Assembly: GCF_001704415.2 (NCBI RefSeq)
Contig: NC_030824.1
Coordinates: forward strand, 31,429,022-31,493,021
Direction: 5' to 3'
From: Capra hircus
Taxonomy: Eukaryota > Chordata > Mammalia > Artiodactyla > Bovidae
DNA: 64,000 bases
Position numbers and translations under genes: made by a program. This document shows, piece after piece, positions 31,887 to 43,438 of this stretch. Each line of letters starts with the position of its first letter. Position 1 is the first letter of the stretch. The notes beneath the pieces are model-generated. The model was given only the letters and a program-made list of their open reading frames with translations, was not told the origin of the DNA and searched no databases.

Positions 31887-34594
31887 TGCTGCAGTTGCTG
31901 TTCAATGGCTCAGTCATGTCTGACTCTTTGGGACCCCACGGACTGCAGCATGCCAGGCTTCCCCGTCCTTCCCATCTCCCAGAGCTTATTCAAACTCATG
32001 TCCATTGAGTTGGTGATGCCATCCAACTTCTCATCCTCTGTCATCCCCTTCTCCTCCTGCCATCACTCTTTCCCAGCATCAAGGTCTTTTTCCAATTATT
32101 CCGTCTTTACATCAGGTGGTCAAAGTATTGGAGCTTCAGCCTCAGCATCAGTTCCCTCCAATGAATATTCAGGATTGATCTCCTTTAGGACTGACTGGTT
32201 GGATCTCCTTGCAATCCAAGGGACTCTCAAGAGTCTTCTCCAACACCACCGTTCAAAAGCATCAATTCTTCAGCACTCAGCTTTCTTTATGGCCCAAATC
32301 TCACATCCATGCATGACTACTGTAAAAACCATAGCTTTGACTAGACAGACCTTTGTCAGCAAAGTAATGTCTCTGCTTTTTAATATGCTGTTTAGGGTTG
32401 TCATAGCTTTTCTTCCAGAAGCAAACATCTTTTAATTTCATGGCTAAAGTCACCATCTGCAGTGATTTTTGTATCCAAGAAAATAAAGTCTGTCACTGTT
32501 TCCATCGTTTCACCATCTATTTGCCATGAAGTGATGGGACTGGATGCCATGATCTTAGTTTTTTGAATATTGACTTTTAAGCCAACTTTTTCTCTCTCCT
32601 CTTTCATTTTCATTAAGGGGCTCTTTAGTTCCTCTTCGTTTTCTACCATAAGGGTGGTGTCAACTGCCTATCTGAGGTTATTGATATTTTTCCCGGCAAT
32701 CTTGATTCCAATTTGTGCTTTATTTGGCCCAGCATTTCACATGATTTACTCTGCATATAAGTTTAAAAAGCAGGGTGATAATATACAGCCTTGACATACT
32801 CCTTTCCCAATTTGGAACCAGTCCATTGTTCCATGTTCTGTTCTAACTGTTGCTTCTTGACCTGTATACAGGTTTCTCAAGAGGCAGGTAAGGTGGTCTG
32901 GTATTCCTATCTCTTTAAGAATTTTCCACAGTGTTGTGATCCATAAGTCAAAGGCTTTAGCGTAGTCAATGAAGCAGATGTAGATGTTTTTCTGGAATTT
33001 CTTTGCTTTTTCTATGATCCAAATAATGTTGGCAATTTGATCTCTGGTTCCTCTGCCTTTTCTAAATCCAATTTGAACATATGGAATTTCTCAGTTCACG
33101 TACTGTTGAAGCCTAACTTGGAGAATTTTGAGCATTACTTTGCTAGCATGTGAAGTGAGTACAATTGTGTGGTAGTTTGAATGTTCTTTGGCATTGCACT
33201 TATTTGAGATTGGAATGGAAACTGGCCTTTTCCAGTTCTGTGGCCACTGCTGAGTTTTCCAAATTTGTTGGCATATTGGGTGCAACACTTTCACAGCAAC
33301 ATCTTTTAGGATTTGAAATAGCTCAGCTGGAATTCTACCACCTCCACTAGCTTTGTTCATAGTGATGCTTCCTAAGGCCCACTTGACTTCGCATTCTAGG
33401 ATATCTGGCTGTAGGTGAGAGATTACACCATTGTGGTTATCTGGGTCATGAAGATCTTTTTTGTATAGCTCTTCTGTGTATTTTTGCCACCTCTTCTTAA
33501 TATCTTCTGCTTCTGTTAGGTCCATATTGTTTCTGTTCTTTATCGTGCCCATCGTTGCATGAAACGTTTCCTTGCTATCTCTTAATTTTCTTGAAGAGAT
33601 CTCTAGTCTTTCCCATTCTTTTGTTTTCCTCTATTTCTTTGCATTGTTCACTTAGGAAGGCTTTCTTATCTCTCCTTGCTATCCTTTTGGAACTGTGCAC
33701 TCAAATGGGTATATCTTCCTTTTTCTCCTTTACTCCTTTACTCCTTTTCTCCTTTACTCTCCTTTTCTCGCTCTCTTCTTTTCTCAGCTATTTGTAAGGC
33801 CTCCTCGGACAACCATTTTGCCTTTTTGCATTTCTTTTCCTTGGGGATGGTCTTGATCACTGCCTCCCGTACAATGTCACGAACCTCTATCCATAGTTCT
33901 TCAGGCACTGTCTATCAGATCTAATCCCTTGATTCTATTTTTCATTTCCACTGTATAATCATAAGGGATTAGGTCATATCTGAATGCCCTATTGGTTTTG
34001 CCTACTTTTTTCAATTTAAGTCTGAATTTGGCAATAAGGAGTTCATGATCTGAACTACAGTCAGCTGCTGGTCTTGTGTTTTGCTGACTGTATAGAGCTT
34101 CTCCATCTTTGGCTACAAGGAGTATAATCAATCTAACTTTGTTATTGACCATCTGGTGATGTCCATGTGTAGAGTCTTCTCTTGTGTTGTTGGAAGAGGG
34201 TGTTTGCTATGACCAGTGTGTTCTCTTGACGAAACTCTGTTAGCCTTTGCCCTGCTCATTTTGTACTCCAAGGTGAAACTTGCCTGTTAATTTGGGTATC
34301 TCTTACTACCTACTTTTGCATTCCAGTTCCCTATGATGAAAAGGGACATCTTTTTTTGGTGTTAGTTCTTGAAGATGTTGTAAGTCTTCCAAGAGACGTT
34401 CAACTTCAGCTTCTTTGGCATTTGTGGTTGGGGCATAAACTTGGATTACTGTGATATTGAATAGTTTGCCTTGGAAGAGAACAAAGATTATTCTGTCATT
34501 TTTGAGATTGCACCCAAGTACTACATTTTGAACTCTTTTGTTGACCATGAGGTCTATTCCCTTTCCTTCAGGGAGGAAGCCAATTCTGACTCCA
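31887..34594 (-). mobile_element. BovB LINE, 2.7 kb, near full length
   Basis: Read on the minus strand: endonuclease remnants (IQVYAPTTNAKEAEVE at 34,440 and SSDHELLIAKFRLKLKKVG at 34,050), the linker (EAEDIKKRWQKYTEELY), palm domain, and the C-terminal region to a tail rich in AAC/AGC at 31,887. Key losses: the YADD site (about 32,661-32,672) reads stop-A-V-D, and several frameshifts split the ORF. The internal site reads as the older NPEYSLE type. It abuts an ERV LTR at its 5' side. Confidence 0.92.
33716..33785. repeat. Pyrimidine-rich CTCCTTTA repeat in BovB
   Basis: Imperfect copies of CTCCTTTA/CTCCTTTT run for about 70 bp inside the linker-coding part of the BovB, apparently a local expansion. 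Confidence 0.6.
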
Positions 34595-35073
34595 TGTTGT
34601 AAACTGTTTCTTTGATTTGCTTTTTGTTGCTTTTGTTATTATAATCATACTCAATGGCTTGCCTGGGGACTCTGCCCCTCTTCTTGACTGTAAACTAAAG
34701 TGCCTTTGTTCAGCTTATGGAGAGATAGTTTGTCCTTGGCCATCTGTGAATGGAAGAGATTAACACACCCCTTCCAAAGGCTGGCCATTTCCTTGGAGAT
34801 GCTTTACAAGACTGAAGACCCTTTCACTTTACTTTCCCACTGCCTCTCCCTCTCTATTCTGTATTTTGACTTTGGTTTCACATTGCTTCTCTTTCTGATC
34901 TATAAAAGAACCTGAAACCCAGACCTCAATAAGATGGTTATTTTGAGGCATTAGCCTGCCATCTTCTCGGTCTGCTGGCTCCCAGCATAAAGTCTCTGTC
35001 CTGCCTCAATACCTTATCTCTCAGATTCACTGGCTTGTCATGCAGTGAGTAGAGTGAGCTTGGACCTGGTAAC
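34595..35073 (+). mobile_element. ERV LTR, plus strand
   Basis: TATA box TATAAAAGAAC near 34,900, then GATGGTTATTTTGAGGCATT, a degenerate poly(A) signal (GCATAAAG near 34,987) and GTCCTGCCTCAATACC, ending near CTTGGACCTGGTAAC. It probably starts TGTTGTAAACTG at 34,595. Gamma-type architecture. Its left end is next to BovB, and its right end is next to a truncated SINE. Confidence 0.6.
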
Positions 35074-35076
35074 TGA

Positions 35077-35192
35077 GTATGTTGCCATGCCCTCCTCCAG
35101 GGAATCTTCCAGATCCAGGGAATGAACCCACGTCTCCTGTGGCTGCTGCACTGCAGGTGGATATTTTACCACTGAGCCACGGGGGATGCCCC
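35077..35192 (-). mobile_element. Bov-tA SINE fragment
   Basis: GTTGCCATGCCCTCCTCCAG to ACCACTGAGCCACGGGGG; the half nearest the tRNA head is kept and the Bov-A 3' part is missing. Confidence 0.8.
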
Positions 35193-35254
35193 TCAGAAAC
35201 TTTAATGACTATAACATTTCAAAAATAAACTGATTAATGTGGATGAATAATACT

Positions 35255-35472
35255 GCATGTGTGCTAAGTCACTTCAGTCATGTCCGACTTTTTGTGGTCC
35301 TATGGACTATAGCCTATCAGGCTTCTCTGTTCATGGGATTCTCCAGGCAAGAATACTAGAGTGGGTGGCCATGCCTTCCTCTAGGGGATCTTCCCGATCC
35401 AAGAATTGAACCTGTGTCTCTCATGTGTCCTGCATTGCCAAGTGGGTTCTTTACCACTAGTGCCATCTGGGA
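35255..35472 (-). mobile_element. Bov-tA SINE
   Basis: GCTAAGTCACTTCAGTCATG, GGCAAGAATACTAGAGTGGG and TTTACCACTAGTGCCATCTG: full minus-strand structure. Confidence 0.9.
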
Positions 35473-35780
35473 ATAAATATAATACCACAATTTACTTGGG
35501 CCTATAATCTTTCCCACTGAATAATGTTATCTTGAGAAAATAATTAGATAAAGCTGTTTTTTTCAAAGGTGAAATTTAAGAAAAGTTGGATATTTAAAAA
35601 TTGAAAAATAATACACTGATTTAGTCCTTCAGAATTATGTCTGAAAATGCTGAAAATTAGCTTTTTTTCAATTTATGTTAGAAGAGACCTCTGGTGTTTA
35701 TAGTAGCTTACAGCAGTTTCACTTTTAATAAAGTCTTCCTCTGGGAGGATGGAATAAATGTATTTTTCCTACTCTTCCCA

Positions 35781-35995
35781 GGCTTCCCTGGTAGCTCAGT
35801 GGTAAAGGATCTGCCTGCAATTCAGGAGCCTCGGAGACGCGGATTCAACCCCTGGTCCAGGCAGATCCCCTGGAGAAGGGAATGGCAACCCATTCCAGTA
35901 TTCTTGCCTGGAGAATCCGGTGGACAGAGGAGCCTGGCGGGCTACAGTCCATAGGGTCCCAAAGAGTCGGACATGACTGAAATGATTTAGCATGC
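35781..35995 (+). mobile_element. Bov-tA SINE
   Basis: GGCTTCCCTGGTAGCTCAGT head, intact body (ATTCTTGCCTGGAGAATCC), tail GTCGGACATGACTGAAATG. Little diverged, hence fairly recent. Confidence 0.92.
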
Positions 35996-36159
35996 GTGCA
36001 TGCTTTTCCTGATTAAGTAGAACTAAACGCTCTCACATTATATATAAAGCCAACATAAGATGACTCTGGGAGGTGGAGAGAAGAAGACAAGCTGGCTTGA
36101 GATCTCAGGGTTATAGGTAATGTGCTCTCTGTGTTTTCTTTTTGTTTCATATATCCCTG

Positions 36160-36836
36160 ACTTGGAGCTAAAGGAGCCGGCAACCCAGAATTGCCAGTGA
36201 ATTCAGATCAAACAAAACAAGCCTTCTCTGTAGCCAAAGAACCAAGGAATGGGCAGCTAGCGAGACAGAAAACTGTTAGGCAGTAATTGCATTGAAGGAG
36301 GAAACAGACAGAGCTGGACCCCATCTCAGGCCAGGTTGCGAACATTAGGCTACACGCACGGTCACCCTCCCAATGGACTCTGAACTTTGTGCCCGGTGTC
36401 TATAGAAGCGGCCTACCAGTGGGAAACCAGACCCCCTGGATAAAAGAGCCTAGGACTTGTACTTGGACTCTCCGATGCCTAAAAGAATATGCTAATTATC
36501 TCTGTAACAGAACAAAGTGGTAAATTCCATTATGTTTATTGGGATATGACCACAGCCCTATTGATAAATGTCCACTGTTTATATAGTCTTTTGACACATG
36601 AATCATGGGTTAACTTTGATTGTATCTCTCTTTTACCTTGTCCAGACTAGTTTCAAGGAATTTGGGGAGGTGGGTTTGAGCAAGTACACTTAGGGTATAT
36701 AAGGTTTTCACAAAAACTGGTCAGGGTCCTTGGCTAAGAGGAGACTCTGCCTTGGGCCCGCCAGTGTAATAAACTGCATTTACTATCTGCATTGTCCTTC
36801 TGAGAGAGTTTGTTTCCCAGAACACATGGCTACAAG
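36160..36836 (+). mobile_element. ERV LTR-like segment
   Basis: A TATA box (GTATATAAGG near 36,696), AATAAA near 36,770 and a 70-nt stretch after it ending GTTTCCCAGAACACA give LTR order U3-R-U5. The left boundary is uncertain, and I found no clear target duplication. Confidence 0.5.
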
Positions 36837-38600
36837 AGCATTGCTCCAGTGAAACACTGCAGAAAAAACTGGAGCCAACCACTTTACCCAATCCAGCAAA
36901 GGCAGAGTTGGGAGCCTAGCTTCCACTGTCTTCAAGCTGTAAAGGCAGTGCCATCAACCTCCCTAAAACCCTTACTTGTCTAGTGTTAGAGAGAGGCGAG
37001 GAGGAGCTGGGGCTTTCCTCCCTCCCAGGAAGTGTCAGTGGGGACCACATAGATTTCCGCACCTGTCCAGTAGTATGAGCAGTAATGATATGCCCTGCCC
37101 CTCTTTGCTGGGGTGGTTTCAGAGGAGGCTGACTGGAGAGTTGGGACTTTTAGCTCCACTCAGTAGTAATGAGGCCAGTCCTCCCCTGTGATGTCAGTGG
37201 AGGCCACAGGGGAACAGTAGCAAGGCCCCTTGACCTCGCTCACAGGGAAGAAGCAGTGGCAGCTGAGTGTGGGAAAGAGGCTTCAACAGTAATGAGCAGC
37301 CCTTCCCCTTAGGTGTCAGCGAAGGTCAAGTGAGAACCTTGACCACCCCATTTGGAAGAATGAGGCAGTGCACCCTCCACTTCAGTTTGTCCTTCTGGAA
37401 GAAATTACCTAAACTAGAAGATTTAAATAAAATCCAAATCCCATTGCATAATGTCCAGATTTCAATTTAAAAAAATCACTTATACTACAAACTAGGAAGG
37501 TCTCAAACTGAATTAAATAAGGCAATGAATAGATGCCAACATTAAAATGACAAAAATGTTCAAACTATTCAATAAGCGTCTTAGAGAATTCATTATAAAA
37601 ATACTTCAACAAGTATTGCAAATGTGATTGAACCAAGCAAATGTAGAAAATATCACCAAAGAAATAGAAGCTATCAAAAGAGAATTGGCACATTTAGAAC
37701 TGAAAAATACAGTAACCAAAATTAAAAACTCAGTGAATGAGCTCAACAACAGAATAGAGGGCATAGAGGAAAGAATCAGTGAACTTGAAGACAGGGCAGG
37801 AGAAATTACCCAATTAAAACAACAGAGAAAAATAGATTTAAAAATGTAGACAAGCTTTCAGGAACCTGTAGGACCATAATGAAGCATTTAACATTTTTGT
37901 CATCAGAGTCCTTAGAAGAAGCAAAGAAAGAAGACAGAAGTGAAAAAGCACTTAAAAAATTAAGGTTGAAAAATAATGGCTGAAAAGTGAGAGAGAAACG
38001 ACATCCTAACTCTACAGGAAAAACAATTTGAATAACAGATTTATCATGAGAAACCATGGAAGCCAGAGGAAGTGATGCAGCATTTTTGAAGTGATAAACG
38101 AGAACTGTAAACACATAATGTTATACTCAGCTAGATATCCTTCATGAAAGGAGAAGAAATCAAGACATTCTCAGATGAAGAAAAAAGGATGATTTCTCAC
38201 CAATAGACCAATTCTAAAAGAATGGATAAAAGATGTTCTTAAAACAGAAAAGAAATGATAGAAGGGAATTTCCAACATTTGAATGCAAGAAAAAATATCA
38301 GAAAGTATAAATATGTCATAAATATAAAACATTTTTCCCTCCTTTTAGATTTCCCAAATTATGTTTGAGAATTGAAACAAAAGTCATAACACTGCTAGAT
38401 ATTGTCCTTAATGAGTGTAGAAAAAAATTAAGTGAATTATACTATTAACAAGGGAGAGTAAAATGACATAAAGATAATATTTCTATATTCTCCTTAAACT
38501 AGTAAAATAATGACACCAGGGGATGAAGCTATGAAAATATAATGTAATATCTAGCAATCACTAAAATACTACTCAGAAACGTGCATTAAAAAACACTAGA

Positions 38601-38827
38601 TGGGGACTTCCTTGGTGGTCCAGGGGTTGAGAATCTACTTGGCAATGCAGGGGACTTAGGTTCAGTCCTGAGTTGGGGAACTAAGATCCCACAAGCCCTG
38701 AAGCAATTAAGTCCACAAGAAATCCATGCACCACAAGAAAAGATCCCACATGGCACAAAGAAGATCCTCTGTGCGGCAACTAAAACCAGATGGAGCCAAA
38801 TAAATCAGTATTTAAAACAAACAAGCC
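38601..38827 (+). mobile_element. CHR-type SINE inside L1M
   Basis: GGGGACTTCCTTGGTGGTCC head and AACTAAGATCCCACAAGCC body with the long tail ending AGCCAAATAAATCAG. The duplication AAAACACTAGA flanks it (38,590-38,600 and 38,828-38,838). Confidence 0.9.
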
Positions 38828-39377
38828 AAAACACTAGACGAACCAAACTGCAATACTAAAATACATTCAAGTGACACACAAGCAGGCAGGGAAGAGAAAA
38901 CCAAGAAATGAAAAACAGAACAAGCAGAAAACAAATGGCAAGCTCTAACACATCAATAATTACATTAAATATAAATGGCCTAAATACATCACATAAAAAA
39001 TAAAGATTAGCTGAGTGCATTAAAAAACCTGAACCACTTGTAAGCTGTCCACAAAAAAAATTCATTTGAAACATAACAATATAGGCAGGTTTAAAGAAAA
39101 GATAGGAGGAGATATATTATGTAAATATTAATCAAAAGGAAGAAGGAATAGCTATATTAGTAATAGATAATCAGACTTCAGAACAAAGACAATTGCCAGA
39201 GACAGAGAAGATATAATATAATGATAAAGGAATCAATCTACCAAGAAGACATAGCAGCCCTGAATGGGTATTTGCCAAACAACAAACTTTCAAAACACGT
39301 GAAGCAAAAACTGATAAAACTGAAAGGAAAAATAGATATATCTACAATTATAGTTGAAGACTTCGACATCCTTGTTT

Positions 39378-39498
39378 TTTGTTTGTTTTGACCACACTGA
39401 ATGGCTCTGAGGGATCTTAGTACCCAACCAGGGATTGAAGCTGGACCACAGCAATGAAAATCCAGAATCCTATCCACTAGGCCACTAGGGAACTACCA
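39378..39498 (-). mobile_element. CHR-type SINE inside L1M ORF2
   Basis: Minus strand T-rich tail, CAACCAGGGATTGAAGCTGG, and head AGGCCACTAGGGAACTACC. ACATCCTTGTTT is repeated at 39,366-39,377 and 39,499-39,510. Confidence 0.9.
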
Positions 39499-39840
39499 AC
39501 ATCCTTGTTTAAACAGCTGACAGAACAAATAAGCTGAAATTCAGCAAGGATGTAAAAGAACACCCTCAACCAGCAGAATCTAACTGGCATTAATAGAGCA
39601 GTCCGTTCAACAACAACAAATGCACATTAGCCTCAAGTATCCATGGAATATATACCATAGTGACCATATCTTTAGTTATAAGCAAACTTTGCCATAATAA
39701 CAGACAAAACCAAAAGTCACATGATGATATCAATTAATGCAGAAAAACATGTGACAAAATTCAACACATTTTCATGATAAAAACTCTCAGAAAAATAGAA
39801 ACCAACAGGCACACCCTCACCTGGCTAAAGTCATGTTTTC

Positions 39841-40477
39841 AGTTCTGGATAAAACCTTAGATAAGAACACTAAGATTTCAAAATGTGGCCTGACCTACCC
39901 ATAACTGGTAATGGAGTGGAACTCATACAGAACTCTTACATTAACCATTTCTCATTGAAATTAAAAATGCCAAAGTATCATATTATCTGTTGTTTTCTAC
40001 TGGAGAAAAGAGGTAAATATAATCTGGGATGGTAATTTTGGAGCAGAGGATAAAAAGTAAATCCAAATTTGGAGCAGAAAACAAGAGAAGAAACTAAAGA
40101 TACTTCCAAGAGCCATAAAAGCATTAAAGTCCAAAAATACAGCCACCTTCAGAATCAGCAAATTGGAGTTAATCAAATGAATCTGAGTCTGTGGCAACAT
40201 TGAATGAGGCTCTATGCCAAGTAATATCAAGTAGTCTAAGGAGGAAATCGGGGCCAACAGAACTATAACAAGATGATCATGGAGCCTAATCTTGACCCCA
40301 AAGCAGCTCTGGGGTCAAGACTGAAATTTCAGATTGGAATGTAAACACCAAATCCATGTTCCCAGAACCTGGAATTGCAACAGTTTCAGATTTGGAAAGA
40401 GCAGGACACCTGCCAACTATATGTATGTCAAATGGTAAATTCCACCAAAGTTTCACTCTGATTTATTTATGGAAGCA
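39841..40477. other. Intergenic, no feature assigned
   Basis: AT-rich, possibly more degraded L1; nothing I can name. Confidence 0.3.
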
Positions 40478-40505
40478 ACATCCATGTATATCAGCTTTTC
40501 TCTTG

Positions 40506-42157
40506 TTATTCAGTTGCTAAGTCATGTCCAACTCTTTGTGATCCCATGGACTATAGCATGCCAGGCTCCTCTGTCCTCCACTATGTCCCAAAATTTGCTC
40601 AAATTCATGTCCATTGAGTTGGTGATGCTATCTAACCATCTTATCTTCTGCTGTTCCCTTTTCCTTTTGCCTTCAATCTTTCCCAGCATCAGGTTTTTTT
40701 TCCCAATGAGTTGGCTCTTCCCATCAGGTGGCATAAGTATTGGAGTTTTAGATTCAGCATTGGTCTTTCTAATCAATATTCAGGGATGATTTCCTTTAGG
40801 ATTGACTAGTTTGATCTCCTTGCTGTCCAAGGGACTCTAAAGAGTCTTCTCCAACACCACAATTAGAAAACATCTTTGGCGCTCAGTCATCTTCATGGTC
40901 CAACTCTTATATCCATACATGACTACTGGAAAAACCATAGCTTTGACTATACAGACCTTTGTTGGTGAAGTGATGTCTCTACTTTTTAATATGCTGTCTT
41001 GGTTTGTCATAGCTTTCTTCCAAGGAGCAAGTGTCTTTTAATATCATGGCTGTAGTCACTGTTCACAATGATTTTGGAGCCCAAGGAAAGAAAATCTGTC
41101 ACTGCTTCCATTTTTTCCCCTTCTATTTGCCATGAAGTGATGGGAACTGATGTGATGGTCCTAGTTTTTTATTGTTGAATTTCAAGCCAGCTTTCTCACT
41201 CTTCTCTTTTACCCTCATCAAGAGGCTATTTAGTTCCTCACTTTCTGCCGTTAGAGTATTATCATCTGCATATCTGAGGTGGTTGATATTTCTCCTGGAA
41301 ATCTTGATTCGGGCTTGTGATTCACCAGCCCTGCATTTCACATGATGTACTTTGCATATAGGTTAAATAAGTAGAGTGACAATATGCAGTTTGTCATATT
41401 CTTTTCCCAATTTTGAACCAGTTAGTTATTCCATGTCCATTTCTAACTGTTGCTTCTTGACTCACATACAGGTCTCTCAGGAGAAAGGTAAGAAGGTCTG
41501 ATATTTCCATCTCTTTAAGAATTTTCCAGTTTGTTTTGATCCACAGCATTAAAGGTTTTAGTGTAGTCAATGAGGCAGAAATTTTTCTGAAATTCCCTTA
41601 CTTTCTTTATGATCCAATGAATGTTGAAAATTTGATCTCTGGTTCCTCTGCCTCTTCTAAACCCAGAATGTACATCTAGAAGTTCTTGATTCATGTACTG
41701 CTAAAGCCTGGTTGAGGGATTTTGAGTATAACCTTGTTAGCATGTAAAATGAGTGCAATTGTATAGTAGTTTGAATATTCTTTGCAATTGCCCTTCTTTG
41801 GGATTGGAATGAAAACTGGTCTCTTCCAGTACTGTGACCAGTGCTGAGTTTTCCAAATTTGCTGGCATATTGAGTTCAGCAGTTTAACAGTATCATCTTT
41901 TAGGATTTGAAATAGCTCAGCTGAAATTCCATCACCTAGCTTTGTTTCAAAAACTAGTTTTGTTTTTGGTAATGCTTCCTAAGGCCTACTTGACTTCACA
42001 CACTAGGTTGTCTGGCTCTAGGTGAATGACCACATCATTGTGGTTATCTGGGTCATTAAGACTTTTTTTGTATAGTTCATTTGTGTTTTCTTACTACTTC
42101 TTAATCTCTTCTGCTTTTGTTAGGTTCTTACCATTTCTGTCCTTTAATGTATAATGG
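40506..42157 (-). mobile_element. BovB LINE, old copy, with 28-bp TSD
   Basis: 1.65 kb covering reverse transcriptase and C-terminal region. YADD is still readable (41,261-41,272), but deletions and frameshifts are frequent. The 3' tail side reads TTATTCAGTTGCTAAG, the older AAC-like type. Flanks ACATCCATGTATATCAGCTT... at 40,478-40,505 and ACATCTATGTACATTAGCTT... at 42,158-42,186 form an unusually long, slightly diverged target duplication. Confidence 0.92.
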
Positions 42158-42186
42158 ACATCTATGTACATTAGCTTTTCTCTTAG

Positions 42187-42377
42187 GAGAGGTAATCTTC
42201 CTTGTAGGAAACTCTGAGTATTACTATGATTTTCTAGTCTAGGTAAATACTTTATATGAACCCAGAAGTGCACAGCATACGTGTTTTAGAGCCTATAGAA
42301 ATCTTTTTACACCGTGAACAAGTAGACAATATGTTAATGTCCTACAGCACTATGTCTACATAGCCTCCATGAGAGTG
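42187..42377. other. Intergenic, no feature assigned
   Basis: No repeat or gene recognised between the BovB duplication and the MIR. Confidence 0.3.
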
Positions 42378-42645
42378 GATGTGAATGGTAATAGCCAAGG
42401 TTCCCTGAGCCTTTCCTGTGTGCTTGGCACTGGCATAATCAGGTCACATTTAAGGACAGGTTGATCTGTCGCAACCTTGAAAGACAGAAGGTGTTATTCT
42501 AACCACTTATCAGATGAAGAGGGTGAGGCACAGAAAGGTAAGCATCTTATTGAAGCTGCAGTTAGGATGCTTAGAACCAGAATGTGAACACAGCCAGCTT
42601 AACTCCAGATTCTATGTTCTGAATTATTGCTCTGTGAATGGTTAG
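42378..42645 (-). mobile_element. MIR SINE
   Basis: TGTGTGCTTGGCACTGGC, ATCAGATGAAGAGGGTGAGG and ACCAGAATGTGAACACAGCC follow MIR in reverse orientation across nearly its full length. Confidence 0.75.
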
Positions 42646-43274
42646 ACAGTAGACATTTGAATTGCTACATCCAAAAATATTACAAAAATTGTTTTCCTTG
42701 AAATTTCCTTGGCACCCATGATTTTTGGGCAATAGGGAAGACTTTTCAGTTCAGATTCAGATTGGAGTTTTTCTTTACAAAAAGCAGATGGCTGTGGAAT
42801 CGCTTCCAACCCTGTTCTTGGTTGATGTCTCACAGGCTTGAACAAGAAGCAGCAGCAGAAAATGCTGAAACATCAGTGTTGAAAGCTATGGAAACTTGAT
42901 GGACAAGCCTCAGTGCTGTGTAATATTCCTTGCTCACTTCTCCCATTTACCTCTCTCTGGTTTCAGGAAATTTCATTTTCTGTGTAAAGAATTTATTATT
43001 CCTTGCCTTTTGGGGATTATTTTAACTTGGCTTCTGGGTTTCCCAGTGTTAGTCTCTTTCAAGATTATTCAATATGTGCAAGAAAATATTGGATTCCCTT
43101 TCAAAATATTTTTGCTTTGTGGTTGGGTGTTTATGAATGCAGCTGTGAGCAGAAACCTGCTGCAACAAGGAGCCCCTTGTTTTACTACGGTTTCCCATAG
43201 TTTGATAGAGAAAGACAACTCCAGTGGCAGATAGGTTATTGCAGGGATTTTACAGAATGTTTTGAAGGGATAAA
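42646..43274. other. Intergenic, no feature assigned
   Basis: A 112-codon frame at 42,896-43,234 encodes hydrophobic sequence (GIILTWLLGFPVLVSFKIIQ) but has no other support, so I leave it uncalled. Confidence 0.3.
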
Positions 43275-43393
43275 ACTTAACATACATGCATTATAATGTA
43301 TAAAATAGAAAATCAACAATGACTTTCTGTATAGCACAGGAACTCTACTCAGTATTCTATAGTAACTTGTAAGGTAAAAGAACCTGAAAAAGA

Positions 43394-43438
<45 letters not shown>

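Larger units (their letters stand above)
37000..39840 (+). mobile_element. Old L1M element with ORF1 and ORF2 remnants
   Basis: A 5' region (GTGTCAGTGGGGACCACATA) is followed by an ORF1 remnant: 73 codons at 37,628-37,849 forming a coiled coil with NNRIEGIEERISELEDRAGE. Further broken ORF1 sequence, the intergenic spacer, then the start of ORF2 endonuclease follow (ACATCAATAATTACATTAAA at 38,948; CAAGAAGACATAGCAGCCCT at 39,242). A jump to RT-type sequence (GATGATATCAATTAATGC) near 39,722 implies an internal deletion. Two SINEs are inserted. Nonfunctional. Confidence 0.75.

Noticed and set aside
36160..39840. A provirus with LTR at 36.2 kb and internal genes to 39.8 kb
   Set aside because: The sequence after the LTR is L1M 5' region, ORF1 and ORF2 remnants, with no primer-binding site and no second LTR.
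42896..43234. 112-codon hydrophobic ORF as a membrane protein
   Set aside because: T-rich DNA yields hydrophobic translations by composition; there is no homology, promoter or splice evidence.
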